NCBI GenBank assembly: GCA_026120035.1
Contig: JALRME010000024.1
Span: forward strand, 62,001 to 126,000
Length of the DNA: 64,000 nt
DNA from: Coleophoma eucalyptorum
Taxonomy: Eukaryota; Ascomycota; Leotiomycetes; Helotiales; Dermateaceae
Direction of reading: 5' to 3'
Shown here: piece after piece, positions 22,810 through 34,129 of the stretch
Numbering within the stretch: the first letter of the stretch is position 1
Layout of the letters: each line of letters starts with the position of its first letter
Program-made: the position numbers and the translations under genes
Notes under the pieces: generated by a model
Databases searched by the model: none
What the model was told of the DNA's origin: nothing
What the model saw: only the letters and a program-made list of their open reading frames with translations

Positions 22810-23954
22810 ATGGCTCCACCTGAGGGACTTCCCAAGATGGAATACAGATTCCTTGGCCGCTCTGGTCTCCAGGTCTCTGCTATCTCTCTAGGAGGATGGT
22901 TGACTTACGGAGGACATGTAGGGAACGGTAGGGATTTACCGTTACTCATTTCCAAGGACATAGTCTGATTGTGGAATAGAGAACACATTTGCTTGCATGA
23001 AAGCAGCTTATGATGTCGGTGTCAACTTCTTTGACTGCGCTGAAGGTTACTCTGGAGGAGAATCCGAGAGAGTGATGGGAGAGGCAATCAGGAAGTTTGG
23101 GTGGAAGCGTAATGACTTGGTCATTTCTACCAAGGCACGAAACCTTTGCCTTTCAAAGTGTCCACGTGTACTAAAGTGCAAAACAGATCAATTGGGGACA
23201 AGCTCACGGAGACAACCCAGTGAACAACGGTGGCCTTTCCCGCAAGCACATCATTGAAGGGGTGGATGGCGCCTTGGAGCGGCTGGGTCTTCGCTATGTG
23301 GATCTCGTCTACGCTCACCGACCAGACCGCAACACCCCAATTGAGGAGACGGTTCGAGCCTTCAACCATGTCATCAACAGCGGCAAGGCCTTTTACTGGG
23401 GAACCTCTGAATGGGACGCCGACGAGATTGCTACCGCGTGGCGCTACGCAGAAAAGCTCAATCTCATTGGCCCCGTGATGGAGCAGCCCCAATACAACAT
23501 GCTCGCCAGAAACAAGGTTGAGAAGGAGTTCGAGCACTTGTACGAGGAGACTGGTCTCGGCTTGACCATCTTCTCCCCGCTGAAGATTGGTATTTTGACT
23601 GGCAAGTATAACGATGGCATCCCTGAGGATTCTCGACTGGGCAGCTCGAAGGATGCTTTCGTTCAGCGCATGAACGAGCGATTTGGGGACGAGAACTGGA
23701 AGAAGGATATTGAGATTGTGAAGAAGCTGAAGCCTATTGCTGACAAGTTAGGAATTACTCAGGCGACCTTGGCCCTGGCTTGGGTGTTGAGGAACAAACG
23801 AGTCTCTTCTGCTATCACAGGTGCGAGTAAGGTTGAGCAAGTCTATGAGAGTGTCAAGGCTTTGCCAGCTGTGGAAAAACTGACTCCTGAGATCATTGAT
23901 GAGATAGATGCTATCTTGGGCAACAAACCAGCAGCCTTGGTTAGAAGATTTTAG
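22810..23954 (+). CDS. Aldo-keto reductase, Kv-channel beta-subunit type
   Basis: This is a cytosolic NADPH-dependent oxidoreductase of the AKR superfamily, closest in pattern to Kv-beta (AKR6-like) proteins. Three exons (22810-22927, 22980-23134, 23187-23954) give 346 residues. The catalytic tetrad is visible: Asp and Tyr in NFFDCAEGYSGGESE, Lys in LVISTK, His in LVYAHRPD. The cofactor end shows SSAITGAS. The sequences INWGQAHGDNPVNNGGLSRKHI and FYWGTSEW are typical. Intron 2 (23135-23186) begins GC, not GT (AAG|GCACGA). Only this join restores the STK-INWGQ block, and a TACTAAAG branch site sits about 13 nt before the acceptor. The physiological substrate is unknown. Confidence 0.92.
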
Positions 23955-24176
23955 ATTGGAGCAGATGCTTAGATTTTCTTGCTCGATGCAGTATCAAACC
24001 TCATAAATACCCTAAGAAATAGTAATTCATGGGTATTTCACATTACAATATCCTACGCCTAAACTATGCCCTCGCTACTAATACAACAGATCCATTTGAC
24101 ATATTTCCCAGTCATAGCCTTTCGTTATCATTCAAATTCAGGTGGTTGCTCATTATCCTCAAAACATTACTCCTCA

Positions 24177-24683
24177 TCATGAGTGAGAGTTTTCTGTACC
24201 ATCGACTAACCTCCTTAGCGACCTATCCGATGGCATAACAGCGGGAGGAGGCGGTTGAGGATTGCTGGCCTGCCCATCGGCTGCAACACTCTCGTCATAT
24301 TTCGGAAGGCCTCTCTCCATCCTTTGCACGGCCGTATCGTCCGTCGTGCTACTTATAACGCCCTCCGCAGCGGTGAAGCTTGGTGGTTTAGACGCAGGCG
24401 CATAGGCCGGCGGTGCCTCGCCAACCTCATTCAATCCTTCCGGTATGGTCCTCGAAGGTGCAGGAGTACCCTGCGATCTCGCCGCCGGCGTAGTCCGACT
24501 CTGAACCCTCAGATTTGGTGCGCCCCATCGTTGTTGTTGTGCTAAATAAATGTTCATGCGACTCTCAGCGATGGCAGCTTGCTTCCGTTTTCTCGTGCGG
24601 CCAAAGTGGATGGCAAGAGCACATACAATCGCAATTACGATGCCGACAATCAGGTACTGGTAGCCGTTTGTAGCGTCGACCAT
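24177..24683 (-). CDS. Small single-pass membrane protein with PPxY motif
   Basis: The family is not recognised. The 168-residue intronless frame starts MVDATNGYQYLIVGIVIAIV. It has one transmembrane helix (about residues 10-27), then RTRKRK, the positive-inside stop-transfer signal, so the N-terminus is likely lumenal or outside and the tail cytosolic. The tail is Pro/Ser/Ala-rich and contains APPAYAP, a PPxY motif of the sort bound by WW domains of Rsp5/Nedd4 ubiquitin ligases or their adaptors, and LPKYDES. It may be a ligase adaptor or a cargo protein; this is inference. It is convergent with the reductase gene. Confidence 0.7.
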   Translation of the reverse strand: MVDATNGYQYLIVGIVIAIVCALAIHFGRTRKRKQAAIAESRMNIYLAQQQRWGAPNLRVQSRTTPAARSQGTPAPSRTIPEGLNEVGEAPPAYAPASKPPSFTAAEGVISSTTDDTAVQRMERGLPKYDESVAADGQASNPQPPPPAVMPSDRSLRRLVDGTENSHS

Positions 24684-25389
24684 TGGGGAGAATTGATGAT
24701 CGTTGTTGGTGGGAGCAGAGTTACGAGGTCAGAGGGTTGTTTTGTTTCAAAGAAGTTGAAATAGTCGAGGTTCGTGTTGCGTGTTGGGGTTGCCTGTGGC
24801 CTGCTGCGAACCGGTGCGCAAGGACAGACTTAAAGGTATATTAAACAGAAGCTTCAATAGAGAGTCGTAATAGGATTGACGAAGGATTCCGCGATAGAAA
24901 TACTCCTAGCGGTTGCAGTGGCAGTGCTTCGAGGCAGGGCAAGGCAGAATGACGGTGACAAAAAGATCTCCAACGAAGATAGTTTGGCCAAGCTTAGGAA
25001 GTACGCATTGATATGGAATCAGTGCTGACGGCGTGCAAACTCATGAGGGCTCAAAGATGTCGAGATATATAGCAGACTGCACCAAAGCTCTCGTAGACTC
25101 AGCACTTGCTGTCGGTGAGGCATATAATTCCCAAAGGATCATGTGTAGATATTTAACGCGACAGCCCCATAAGTTCGTTCGCGAGGTGTGAATATCCGGC
25201 AGGTCGAACCTATAGAACGTCATTCCACGAACCATTCCTAACTAGGACAAGCGCCCTACACCCACACGAACCTGGTGAACGGGACCACACAAATTCTCCG
25301 CTGCTCGTTCGGAGGATCACGGGGTTCGATTCTAGGCAGACGACCAACCTGGACTGCACGAAACGTGCCGCCATATCCATCCATCCATA
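24684..25389. promoter_or_regulatory. Divergent promoter region, PPxY protein / TFB5
   Basis: About 700 bases lie between two start codons. Short frames within it look non-coding. A GGTTCGATTC string at 25324-25333 mimics a tRNA T-loop but has no pairing arms. Confidence 0.5.
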
Positions 25390-25710
25390 ATGCCTCGCGC
25401 AATTCGAGGTAAGTCCCTCAACTACCTAGCACGGCCTTTGTGAGACGGCGGCTGAGATCTAGGTAGGCGTTCTCGTTGAGTGTGATCCCTCGATCAAGTC
25501 CATCATCGTCAAGATCGATAGTGAGGACCATGCCTTCATTGTCGAGGAGCTGGACGATCAGACTCTGGTTGTGAAGGAGAACATGCTGGCGATCCTAAAG
25601 ATGAGGCTAGAGGATGTGCGTAGATTATTTCTTGAGTTGAATATCGCTGACACATGGTACAGGAGTTGAAGAATACTCAACAGCTACCAGACGACTCTGG
25701 CTCTGAGTAG
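25390..25710 (+). CDS. tfb5: TFIIH subunit TFB5 (GTF2H5/TTDA)
   Basis: This is a tiny subunit that stabilises Tfb2/p52 and stimulates the XPB-type translocase of TFIIH in repair and transcription. Three exons (25390-25408, 25467-25615, 25663-25710) give 71 residues, the normal family size. It starts [20 protein letters not shown], the conserved TFB5 N-terminus. [15 protein letters not shown] in the middle is the conserved dimerisation and Tfb2-contact strand and helix, and a short acidic tail ends DDSGSE. Exon 1 is just 19 nt. The intron 1 acceptor is the second of two nearby AGs (25465-25466), required by frame. The gene is easy to miss because of its small exons. Confidence 0.95.
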
Positions 25711-26530
25711 GTTCTGATGGACGCTGGGAATTATTGGTGTACCGTGGGAAGGAGTTGATTGGACTGGGGTTGAGGCGTCGGTGGCATTGCATAACCTGAA
25801 GTCAATAGCTTCAGGTCTCATAGATGAATGGAAGTTTTTGCTCAGAGGTTGACGCTCGCTTCTAGGTGTGAACAGAACACTTCCGACTTGTTTTCTTTTG
25901 AGGTTTGCAGAAAACTTTGATGAACGTATCGGAAATAAGCACCTCTTATTTAATAGGAATCCGGCTGAAATAGCTGTCTGTTTCCAATTGATCAATCCCA
26001 TTGTTCTTCTGTGGGACATTGATTGGCTGATAGCTCTGGTCTCAACCAAGAAAGCTTAGTTTTGTCCCGTCCTGAGATTACCCTTCCCAATGCATTTCCA
26101 TGGCAGGAACCAAAATATAATAGCCGAAGAGCAACTTCAGGCTATACTTGTAGAAGACTTTGCTGCTTAGCAGTGATTTGAAAACTTGACGACTGGTGGT
26201 GTGCTTAAGTTTTGGAAATCGGTACTATGGAAATATAACTTTCTTAGGACTTCCAGGTACTAGTGGGCTACCAGTGTTGCAACTAACAGTCGCCATCTTC
26301 TAAGCCATTTTAGTCACTGGGTCTATATGAAAAGTTAAAGGAACACCGCTCTTAGGCACTGAATGTAATCGAAGAATTGTGATATTATCGACTTAATATC
26401 TAGATCTATTTAAGGTATTATGTTGTTCTTATGTATCAAATTCCCTTACAACGTAACATATCATGCCGAAGTTCCTTCGCTATCTCGTAAAAAATAAAGC
26501 CTCTCGGCAATTAACATCCAGATTTGAAAT
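25711..26530. other. AT-rich intergenic region
   Basis: This holds the 3' regions of TFB5 and of the convergent transporter gene. Overlapping short frames on both strands (25684-26059) have no motif. I see nothing supported. Confidence 0.5.
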
Positions 26531-28787
26531 CTACTTGTCCGCCACATTCACAGTCTCAGTAGCCTCGACATGGTCCCCCTCATGTCCATTCTTCTCTCTA
26601 TACTCCGCGGCTCTTCTCTCCAAATCGGCTTCGTAGTCAGTAAGATACCTTGCCTTATCCGTACCGGGCACAATCCATGGTGCATTGGTGAACAAGTAGT
26701 TCATCTCCTCAAGCGGTAGGCGAGCTGTCTCGGGTAAGATAAAGTAGAAGAATACAGCGTTAGTGAAGTTGCAGATGATGAATACGTAGTAGTACCGATA
26801 GCCGACGTTAGTCATGGCCGTGCTGGTGACTTGGCCGATGAGAGTGTTGAATGCGAAGGAAACCATTGTCGCGATCGAAATACCCTTGGATCGTGTGCGG
26901 GTGTCGAAGATCTCGGCGGGGATAATCCAACTCAAGGGTCCGCAGGTTGCGGAGAAGGAGAAGTTGTACAGCCATGTCCTGGTTCCGGGAGTTAGTACTA
27001 GAGCTTCACTTCGGAATGGCTATTGCAATGACTATCTTACATTATAATAAAACCCCAGCCAGCGGCATGGTTGCTAAGGTTGCCGGGTGGGAACTTCGCT
27101 GGAATCAATGTTAGAAGGATTTCTTTCTGTTTCTGGGACTTTGGACTTACCAGTCAGGATGGTAGCAATAATGAAGCAAACCTAAATCATGTTAGACCTG
27201 TTTTTCAGATGACAAATGCGAAAAAAAAAGAAAACATTATCCAAAAATAGGACAGTTATTAAACGGAGTATAATGTATGTTTAAACGACCTTCAGAGGGC
27301 TTGAAGGCTGAGAAATCTGAGAGTGAGTCCTCGCTTACCATATTCGCCAAGTTACCGATGATCAAGGGTATTCTACGGCCAAACTTATCAATGAACAGAA
27401 CACAAGATGCCTCTCCGAGAAGTGCAATTATCTAGCTGAAGTTAGTACTTGTATCCAGAGGTCATTTAGCAGTCCCGCTTACGCTGTTGATGGCTTGATC
27501 TGGAGGGAACATGTTAGCGAGAGAAGTTACAGCAGAGGGAACCGTGACTACTTACACTTAAAAGTTGTAGAGGCATTGATACCGATTTGCTCGAAGATAA
27601 CAGGAGACTAACATAGTCAGTAAATAACTTCAAACTACAATTTTCTCATCTGGTCACTTACATAGTATTGAATAGCTGAGACTCCAGTCATCTGAACACT
27701 GGCCTGCAAGGCGCATGCGATGAATAGCCGACGGAAGGAGGACATGTTCGTGAAGAGTTCAACGTAGGATTTGGCTTCATGCTCGTGCTCAAATGTAATG
27801 CTCTCTTGGATCTGATCAAACTCGGCTCGTACCCAAGGATCCGACTCATCGCCGTGTGCATGCAACTTTGCGAGGGTGCGGAGTCCTTCTTCGGGCTTCC
27901 CGTGATCGATGAGCCAACGTGGACTGATGGAAATTAAGTTAGTACCATGATCTCTTCGTCTGAATTTAGAGGAGCAGAATATACCTCTCTGGGAACAGCA
28001 GAATCAGTGCAGCTAGGTTCAGATTAGCAAAGAACTGTAATCCTTTGAGAAAATTTGACTCACCCAGTACAACAGCCGGTGCCATCTGCAAACCAAGAGG
28101 GAGACGCCATTGAACGGATGAAGTCAAGTTGATGAAAGTTCCGTAACTAATCCACGCCGCAACCTTCGAAACCATTAGCAATAGAAGACCAAAATGGCTG
28201 GTGCCTTCAGTAAACTTACAAAAGCTCCAATACCCAACATGAACTGCTGGAGCGCAGTAACACGGCCACGAATTGACGGATGACAAATCTCAGCTTGGTA
28301 CAATGGGATGATCATGACCAAGAAGCCGACACCGACACCAGCAATCCAACGACCAGCCCATAGCATGTGGATATTTGTTGCGCCCGTTTGCAAAGCTCCG
28401 CCAAGGAGGTAGACAATAGCTCCGATCATAATAGTATAACGACGTCCGAGGCGATCTCCAGCTGGACCGGCAAGGCCAGATCCGCAAAAGGCGCCTCCAG
28501 TGAAGAAGGACACTACAATACCACTAGGAGAATGTTATTGAGATTTATATGAGAGGGATGGGCGGTTAAAAGCGTACGTTTCCGTTGAGGTTGGTTTGAA
28601 GAGATCGACAAATGATGGAGAGGCGACAACTTCAGCAATAACACCGAGATCATATCCGTAGAGGATTGATCCCATGGATGCAAAAACACCCACCAGGAAC
28701 TACACGTAATGAAGTCAGCCGAGGCGTAGCAAGTAGCAGAAATGCCCTTGGAGCACTTACCTGGTAAACCTTCGGCTTGAGAACCAT
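26531..28787 (-). CDS. MFS sugar transporter (divergent from GH51)
   Basis: This is a plasma-membrane sugar porter of the MFS. The start is MVLKPKVYQ in a 27-nt first exon (28761-28787). Numerous short introns follow, and the last large exon ends at 26531. Family signatures seen after splicing are GYDLGVIAEVV in TM1, GDRLGRRYTIMIG, GAGVGF-like GVGVGFLVMIIPLYQAEI in TM4, PESPRWLIDHGKPEEGL, QMTGVSAIQYYSPVIFEQIG in TM7, DKFGRRIPLIIG, SWIIPAEIFDTRTRS in TM10 and PETARLPLEEMN. The usual QQxxGxN of TM7 appears as QMTGVS, so the sugar site differs from classical hexose carriers. It is head-to-head with the intracellular GH51 gene 1.5 kb away. Substrate unproven; exon joins in the middle are approximate. 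Confidence 0.9.
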
Positions 28788-30329
28788 TTTGACGGTATTG
28801 TCTTAGACACAGCAGGGAGAGGAAAGAAAGATTTCCAGAAGTTAATATTAATGCACATTCCCAAGCACGGGAGGGCTTATGCTGTTATATGCAGAAAAGA
28901 CCGAGCTGGAAAATTCATGATAGCTTAGTTACAGACGGGCAGGGCTTGCTCCAAGTTGCGGGGACGGAACTGGGGTAAGCTCCCCATGGTACGATGTAGT
29001 TTTTGATGAACCCCATGTCGGAAATAACGAGTAAGGGTGCCATTGGGTGACTGCCCTAGCTGCAACTGTGAGGCAAGCATGGGACGGGAAACCTGCCGCC
29101 ATTGGTACGCATGCAATACTGGCCATTGCTTAGTCCTAGCTTGTTTTTTTGGTTCTGAAGATTGGATGTTCAATGGTTGCATGATTTCAGTGACTTGGCA
29201 ACCCCATTGGAGTAAATACTATGCATCTACTCACACAAGGGTCCTTGAATTATTCCAGAAGTGAACTGCCCAGAACGCATCTGCCTCTCATCAATCTACA
29301 ATTCCCTAGGGACCATCCTTTCGGCGACGACAATAACAAGCATCAGTGGAAAAATGCCCATGGCAAGAACACAAGACGGCAGGCTGGTTGGCAACGATGA
29401 GTGGCTTGAAGTTTGACCAGTGGAAGCGGGGAAGGCAAGTAAAGAAGCTTTGCATCTCGGATGTGGTTGCATTTTCGCGCCAATGAGAGCTTTCCGTCCA
29501 AGCCAGAAGCAAGTGAGCAGGTGATAACATTACATGCGCGCCAATCACCGTAGATAAACCATTGTACCTGATTCCGAGGCGGTTTGAGACAAGACAGAAG
29601 TCCATCCTGTGGGTGGATCTGTCACCAAGTCACGTTAGACATGGCGTTGTCTGGTCATGCTTTCTAAAGTCTTGGACAGATGATGCAGTTCTGTAGCGAG
29701 GCCCCAGTTCCGGTGGGTGAATGAATGGTCGCTAAGCGGACGATGAAGTAGTGTAGTGTCGTGTTGCGCAAGTAAGAGCTTCAGATTCTGAGAAACCCCT
29801 CGCAAATCAGCACGCGTGTGCGTATTCCAACAGAGGATCTAGATCCTATAATGCAAATTTTATAATTCTCCAGAGGAAAGAAATGCTAAAGAACAGCACA
29901 TCCCCTATAGCCCAAAGGATCTGCCTGCATTGCATATTCACACTCGTCCCTAAGCGACCTCTCCGGCGAAACGAGCCGGTAATTTCTCCAGCGGCTCGTG
30001 GACTATCGCGCATGCGCTTCCTGCGTCGACCAGCCGCCGTCTTCACTTTCCCCATTTTTCATAAACCGCAGCGCCAGACCCTCTTTATCCGGTCCATCTT
30101 AAACCGATTCGCCGGGTTGTGGAGCCTCGTGCATGTGAATGAGTAGGTGGTGATACGAGACACCTTGGCAATGTATCTCTTCTTTTGAGGCTCCGACGCT
30201 GCGGTGTTGTTACTTCCTCTTACCTTGGACATTTCATTCAGCCGTGTGTTTTTGAACAACAGAGGCACAGATAGATCAAGGAAAAATATACAGATCCATT
30301 TCTAGAGATTCTTTGAGAGGATTTCAATC
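28788..30329. promoter_or_regulatory. Divergent upstream region of MFS transporter and GH51
   Basis: About 1.5 kb must contain both promoters. Frames on the minus strand at 29846-30055 and 30059-30268 are short, basic and without recognisable domains; I do not call them. I found no cluster of SYGGRG or GGCTAA motifs as striking as that near the first transporter. Confidence 0.45.
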
Positions 30330-32595
30330 ATGACGACCTTCACGAGAATTGCAGAGACTGAGGCTCCCTCGATCAGCATCGATGTTGAGAGACGACTGTC
30401 AAAAATTGGTATTTGCACTCACTCTTCAAACCTACCATTACTCAAAGTGAGGAAACTAATTCGGGGCCCTTCAGATCCAAATATCTATGGAGGCTTCACT
30501 GAGTTAGTGAGAAATCTCTTGTCATCTTCCGGGGAATTGCATTTACTGTTTCTTAAGTATCTGATCAAAGAGCCGAGAGACATTCCAGCGAATGTCATCT
30601 TTGCTTCTGCACATTTTCGGAGTACATATGGAAGTCTCTTTTGCTTTTGTCTCTTCAAGTTCATTTGCTCTTGTCTTTGTCTCCTTTGTTGCGGGTGCCA
30701 GCACGATGATTTCAATCACCAAGATCATGTCATTGATCCAGCATGAAGCATGGAGGGATAGAGAACTCTGTTTTTAACAGTAGTTATACGGCTCAAGTTA
30801 AATAGCATAGTTTCAATGACCACCAACAAAGCTGGATGGTAGTATATATATTGCTCTACAGCCTTGCATTTCACTCCCCTCTCCCTCAACATCGTTTAAG
30901 TCCACGACAAGGTAACTAACTCTCCTCCCAGACACATGGGCCGGTGTATCTACGGCGGAATCTACGACCCTGACAACAGCCTATCCGACAAGAACGGCTA
31001 TAGAACCGACGTCCTAACTGCACTCCGCGAGCTCGACATCCCCGTAATCCGGTACCCAGGTGGAAACTTCGTGGCTACCTACCACTGGCAAGATGGAGTT
31101 GGACCCAAGGAACTTCGTCCCGCCCGTCCCGAACTTGCGTGGCTTGGGACTGAAACGAACGAATTTGGTAAGTTGCATCTTCTGCCCCCGGTACTCAATT
31201 CTTGGGTAAATGGCATAGCTACATGGCCTGCTGCAGGAGATTTATCCGCTCGAGGGGTGTTTGCTGATCATGTGATTTATAGGTACGGATGAGTTCATGC
31301 ACTGGCTTGGTGTGCTCAGTGAAGGCAAAGAGCAGAGAGTCGAGCCTTACTTTTGTCTCAACTTTGGAACTGGCACGCTTGACGAAGCGCTTGCTTGGGT
31401 TGAGTACTGCAACGGAACCAGGAATACTTACTATGCCAATTTGAGGCGGAAGAATGGTCATGAGGAGCCGTACAACATCAAGTATTGGGCACTCGGCAAC
31501 GAGGTGTGTTTCCTCCATACCTCTTCCCCAGATATATGAGAGATCAAGTTGCTGATGATAGACTTTTAGATGTGGGGACCATGGCAAGTTGGACAGATGA
31601 CAGCAAGCAAATACGCCGAGCAAGCCGCACAATGGGGCAAAGCACTCAAGCTCCTGGATCCATCACTATGCTTGATCCTCTGCGGTGAAACCGGAGTCTC
31701 ATCATGGGATCACCACGTGCTGAAAGAGTGCATCAAGTATACCGACATGCATTCCATCCACGCATACACCGCAGCACCATCTCACATCCCCAACGCCATC
31801 GCACCACTAAGTGCCGAGCGAGCCATCCAGACAACCGCCGCACTGATTGATATCGCCCGAATTGAGAACAACATCCCACCGTCAGCACCACAGGTCAAGA
31901 TCTGCTTCGATGAATGGAACGTCTGGGATCCTATTCGTGCCCCCGGTGAAGAGGGTGCAGAGGAGCTGTATACCCTAAGCGACGCGCTCGCAGTGGCAGT
32001 TTGGCTGAATGTGTTCGTGAGACAGAGTCGGTGGATGGGCATGGCAAATATTGCACAGACGGTTAATGTAATCAGCCCATTGATGACAACTGAGCAGGGC
32101 ATTGTGAAGCAGAGTACTTGGTGGCCGCTGCTGTTGTTTAGCAAGTATATGCGCGGTTGGACTTTGGGCATTCATGTCAAGGCTGCTGCGTGGGAGGGGA
32201 AGACAGAGCCAGCTTGGTTGGAGGGGATTCTGTACGAGGGTGCTTGCTTGCTGGATGCTAGTGCCAGTGTGAACGAGGAGGGAGTGGTGAGTTTGGTGGT
32301 TGTCAATATCAGCGAGACTGAGGATGTGGAGGTTGAGTTGAAGGGCGTAGGAAAGGATGTAGAAGCCTACACTATCACTGGAAGTGACGCCAAGGCTGTT
32401 AACACGGCCGACAAAGAGAGCGTTTCCTTGAAAGAGAGCAAGTGGGACGGACAAGGGAAGTACAAGTTCCCCAAGCTTTCCATCACCATGCTCAGATGGG
32501 CAACTGGAGTGAAGGTTGTTGACGTCTCGAAAGGTGACGGCTTGAGATTGGATACCAGGAAGATGGCTTGGAATGCAGATGGCTCAAAAGAATAG
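30330..32595 (+). CDS. GH51 alpha-L-arabinofuranosidase, intracellular type
   Basis: This is a retaining alpha-L-arabinofuranosidase releasing L-arabinose from arabino-oligosaccharides. Five exons (30330-30408, 30475-30502, 30932-31167, 31283-31503, 31570-32595) give 529 residues. It starts [18 protein letters not shown] with no signal peptide, like cytosolic, bacterial-type GH51 enzymes. The N-terminal block [20 protein letters not shown] is assembled across exons 1-3. The acid/base Glu is in WALGNEMWGPWQ, split by the last intron, and the nucleophile Glu is in [12 protein letters not shown]-terminal beta-sandwich region follows (about residues 390-529). Exon 2 is only 28 nt and intron 2 (30503-30931) is 429 nt, unusually long here. 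An internal ATG (30936) would omit conserved residues. It is paired head-to-head with a sugar transporter. Confidence 0.94.
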
Positions 32596-33381
32596 ATGCT
32601 ACGAACTTGAGAACTACAGATTATCACATACTTGGTCATAGTGTAGATTTTTAGGTTGATGGTATCATGACTATGATTCCAATCTCAAATATACTAGTAT
32701 ACCAACATCTCTTGAAGTTACGACCAGAGCATCGTGGCTACCAGCATCACTAGCTCCCTCACAAGTGGGATTGAGTGTGATAATTCATAGCAATATCTGA
32801 ATTATTTATATTGTTAAATGCAACACCGCAATACTTCAAAGGAACCCAGTCATCAAGTCCCTAGACAATATCACAATACTTAACCTAATTCCAGAAGTTG
32901 GGGGCAAGCATTCTTTTGGGCCGTAGGAAACACTAGTGACTGTTGAAGTAGAGGGCAGCTGGGCCATCAGCTGCAATACCCAAAGATGTCTTTTTGACTT
33001 TAGTCTAGACATGGCTGGTTTGAACATAAATTTAGAAAGTTCTTTTACCTCCTGCATACCCAGACTATTACCAACCAGTGTTTTGAGGAACTAATTCCGT
33101 GGTTTGAGAGCATGTTATATCAACGGACAGAACGGAGCAGCCTGAGCTAAGATGAAATAGCGCAAGAATATGAGATAGGGGAGGGGAAACATGCAGCTCT
33201 AGGGTAGAGCTTTAGGTATTCTGTATTCATAGCCTCGTAAGAACCTCGACATCAAGCCTGAATCGAGGCGTGAATATCCCCGCAAGAAAATAAGCGCCAT
33301 TAACTTTCAAATAAACCTCCCGTATCGAGATATCGATTCTCAAACCCTTACATGAGCTCTTCCCTCTCAACCAGCTCGATT
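32596..33381. other. Intergenic 3' region
   Basis: About 790 AT-rich bases lie between the convergent GH51 gene and the next minus-strand gene. I see no coding frame or repeat. Confidence 0.5.
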
Positions 33382-33950
33382 CTAGCTCTCAATAGCCAGC
33401 GCCTTAACGCCAACCAAATTGCCACTTTCAGTGGTGACAACCCAGTACTCAACCCTCGTCCCGCCCTTCACAATCCGATATACTCTAACATCACTCCCCT
33501 TCCCAGCCTGACGCACGGCATCGATGACTTCTTTGTACTGCGCTTGCGGATCCCACTCGCCGATATCCATGATGCTAACTTCTGCGGACGAAGGAGAGGG
33601 GTGGTTAACGAGTTTGGCGAAGGTTGCTATTCATTCATGATTAGTTACGTTCTCTTCCGAGTTGAAGCACTGAGATTGAGAGACAGCAGAAAGGCAGCAA
33701 ACGTACATTCATCAGGCAAGCTCTCCCCACTCAACTTCAGACAAACAGGCACAAACTCCTCGTCAGCATCACTAACATAGTATGCCTGTAACTGATCTAA
33801 CACTGGCGGAACCTTGGCTCCAGAGTCAGTAGTTTTGAACTCCAGCTTCACATTTCCAGCAACTTTTGCTTGTGGTTTGTCGCTCATGCCCTCGCTGGGA
33901 TCTTGGTTGGCCTTGTCCAAGAACGCGGCGTAGTCTTCGTCGGATGCCAT
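33382..33950 (-). CDS. Uncharacterised conserved-looking fungal protein
   Basis: Two exons (33707-33950, 33382-33626) give 162 residues from MASDEDYAAFLDKANQDPSE. Hydrophilic start, then a mixed alpha/beta region (VPPVLDQLQAYYVSDADEEF, FAKLVNHPSPSSAEVSIMDI, VYRIVKGGTRVEYWVVTTES). No enzyme motif is recognised. The same frame is open upstream for about 60 more codons and reads RSSSLSARLSSSLLSQF... up to KTFSRAFYSTN, which looks like a mitochondrial presequence but has no in-frame ATG. Alternatively, a 128-nt intron (34006-34133, GTGAGA...CTACAG) joins the frame to the small reading frame starting at 34438, giving 282 residues. Sequence alone does not decide between these 5' ends. Confidence 0.6.
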
Positions 33951-34129
33951 CTTATTTGCAGTTGTAGATTGCTGTGGGATAGGTGTTGGTGCAGTAGTGT
34001 TTGTACTGTAGAATGCGCGGGAGAAGGTCTTAGCAGGCGTAGAATAGAGAGGAAGAGGAGAAGGATGCAGCAGAACAGGAAATTGCGAGAGCAAAGAAGA
34101 AGAAAGTCGAGCGCTAAGAGAAGAAGATC

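Noticed and set aside
25300..25345. tRNA-like GGTTCGATTC near 25324
   Set aside because: The flanking bases do not form a T-stem, and no D-arm, anticodon arm or acceptor stem can be drawn.
29846..30268. Two short basic frames on the minus strand upstream of GH51
   Set aside because: Too short, no domain, and lying in a likely divergent promoter. One starts with a plausible ATG, but I recognise no ribosomal or mitochondrial family.
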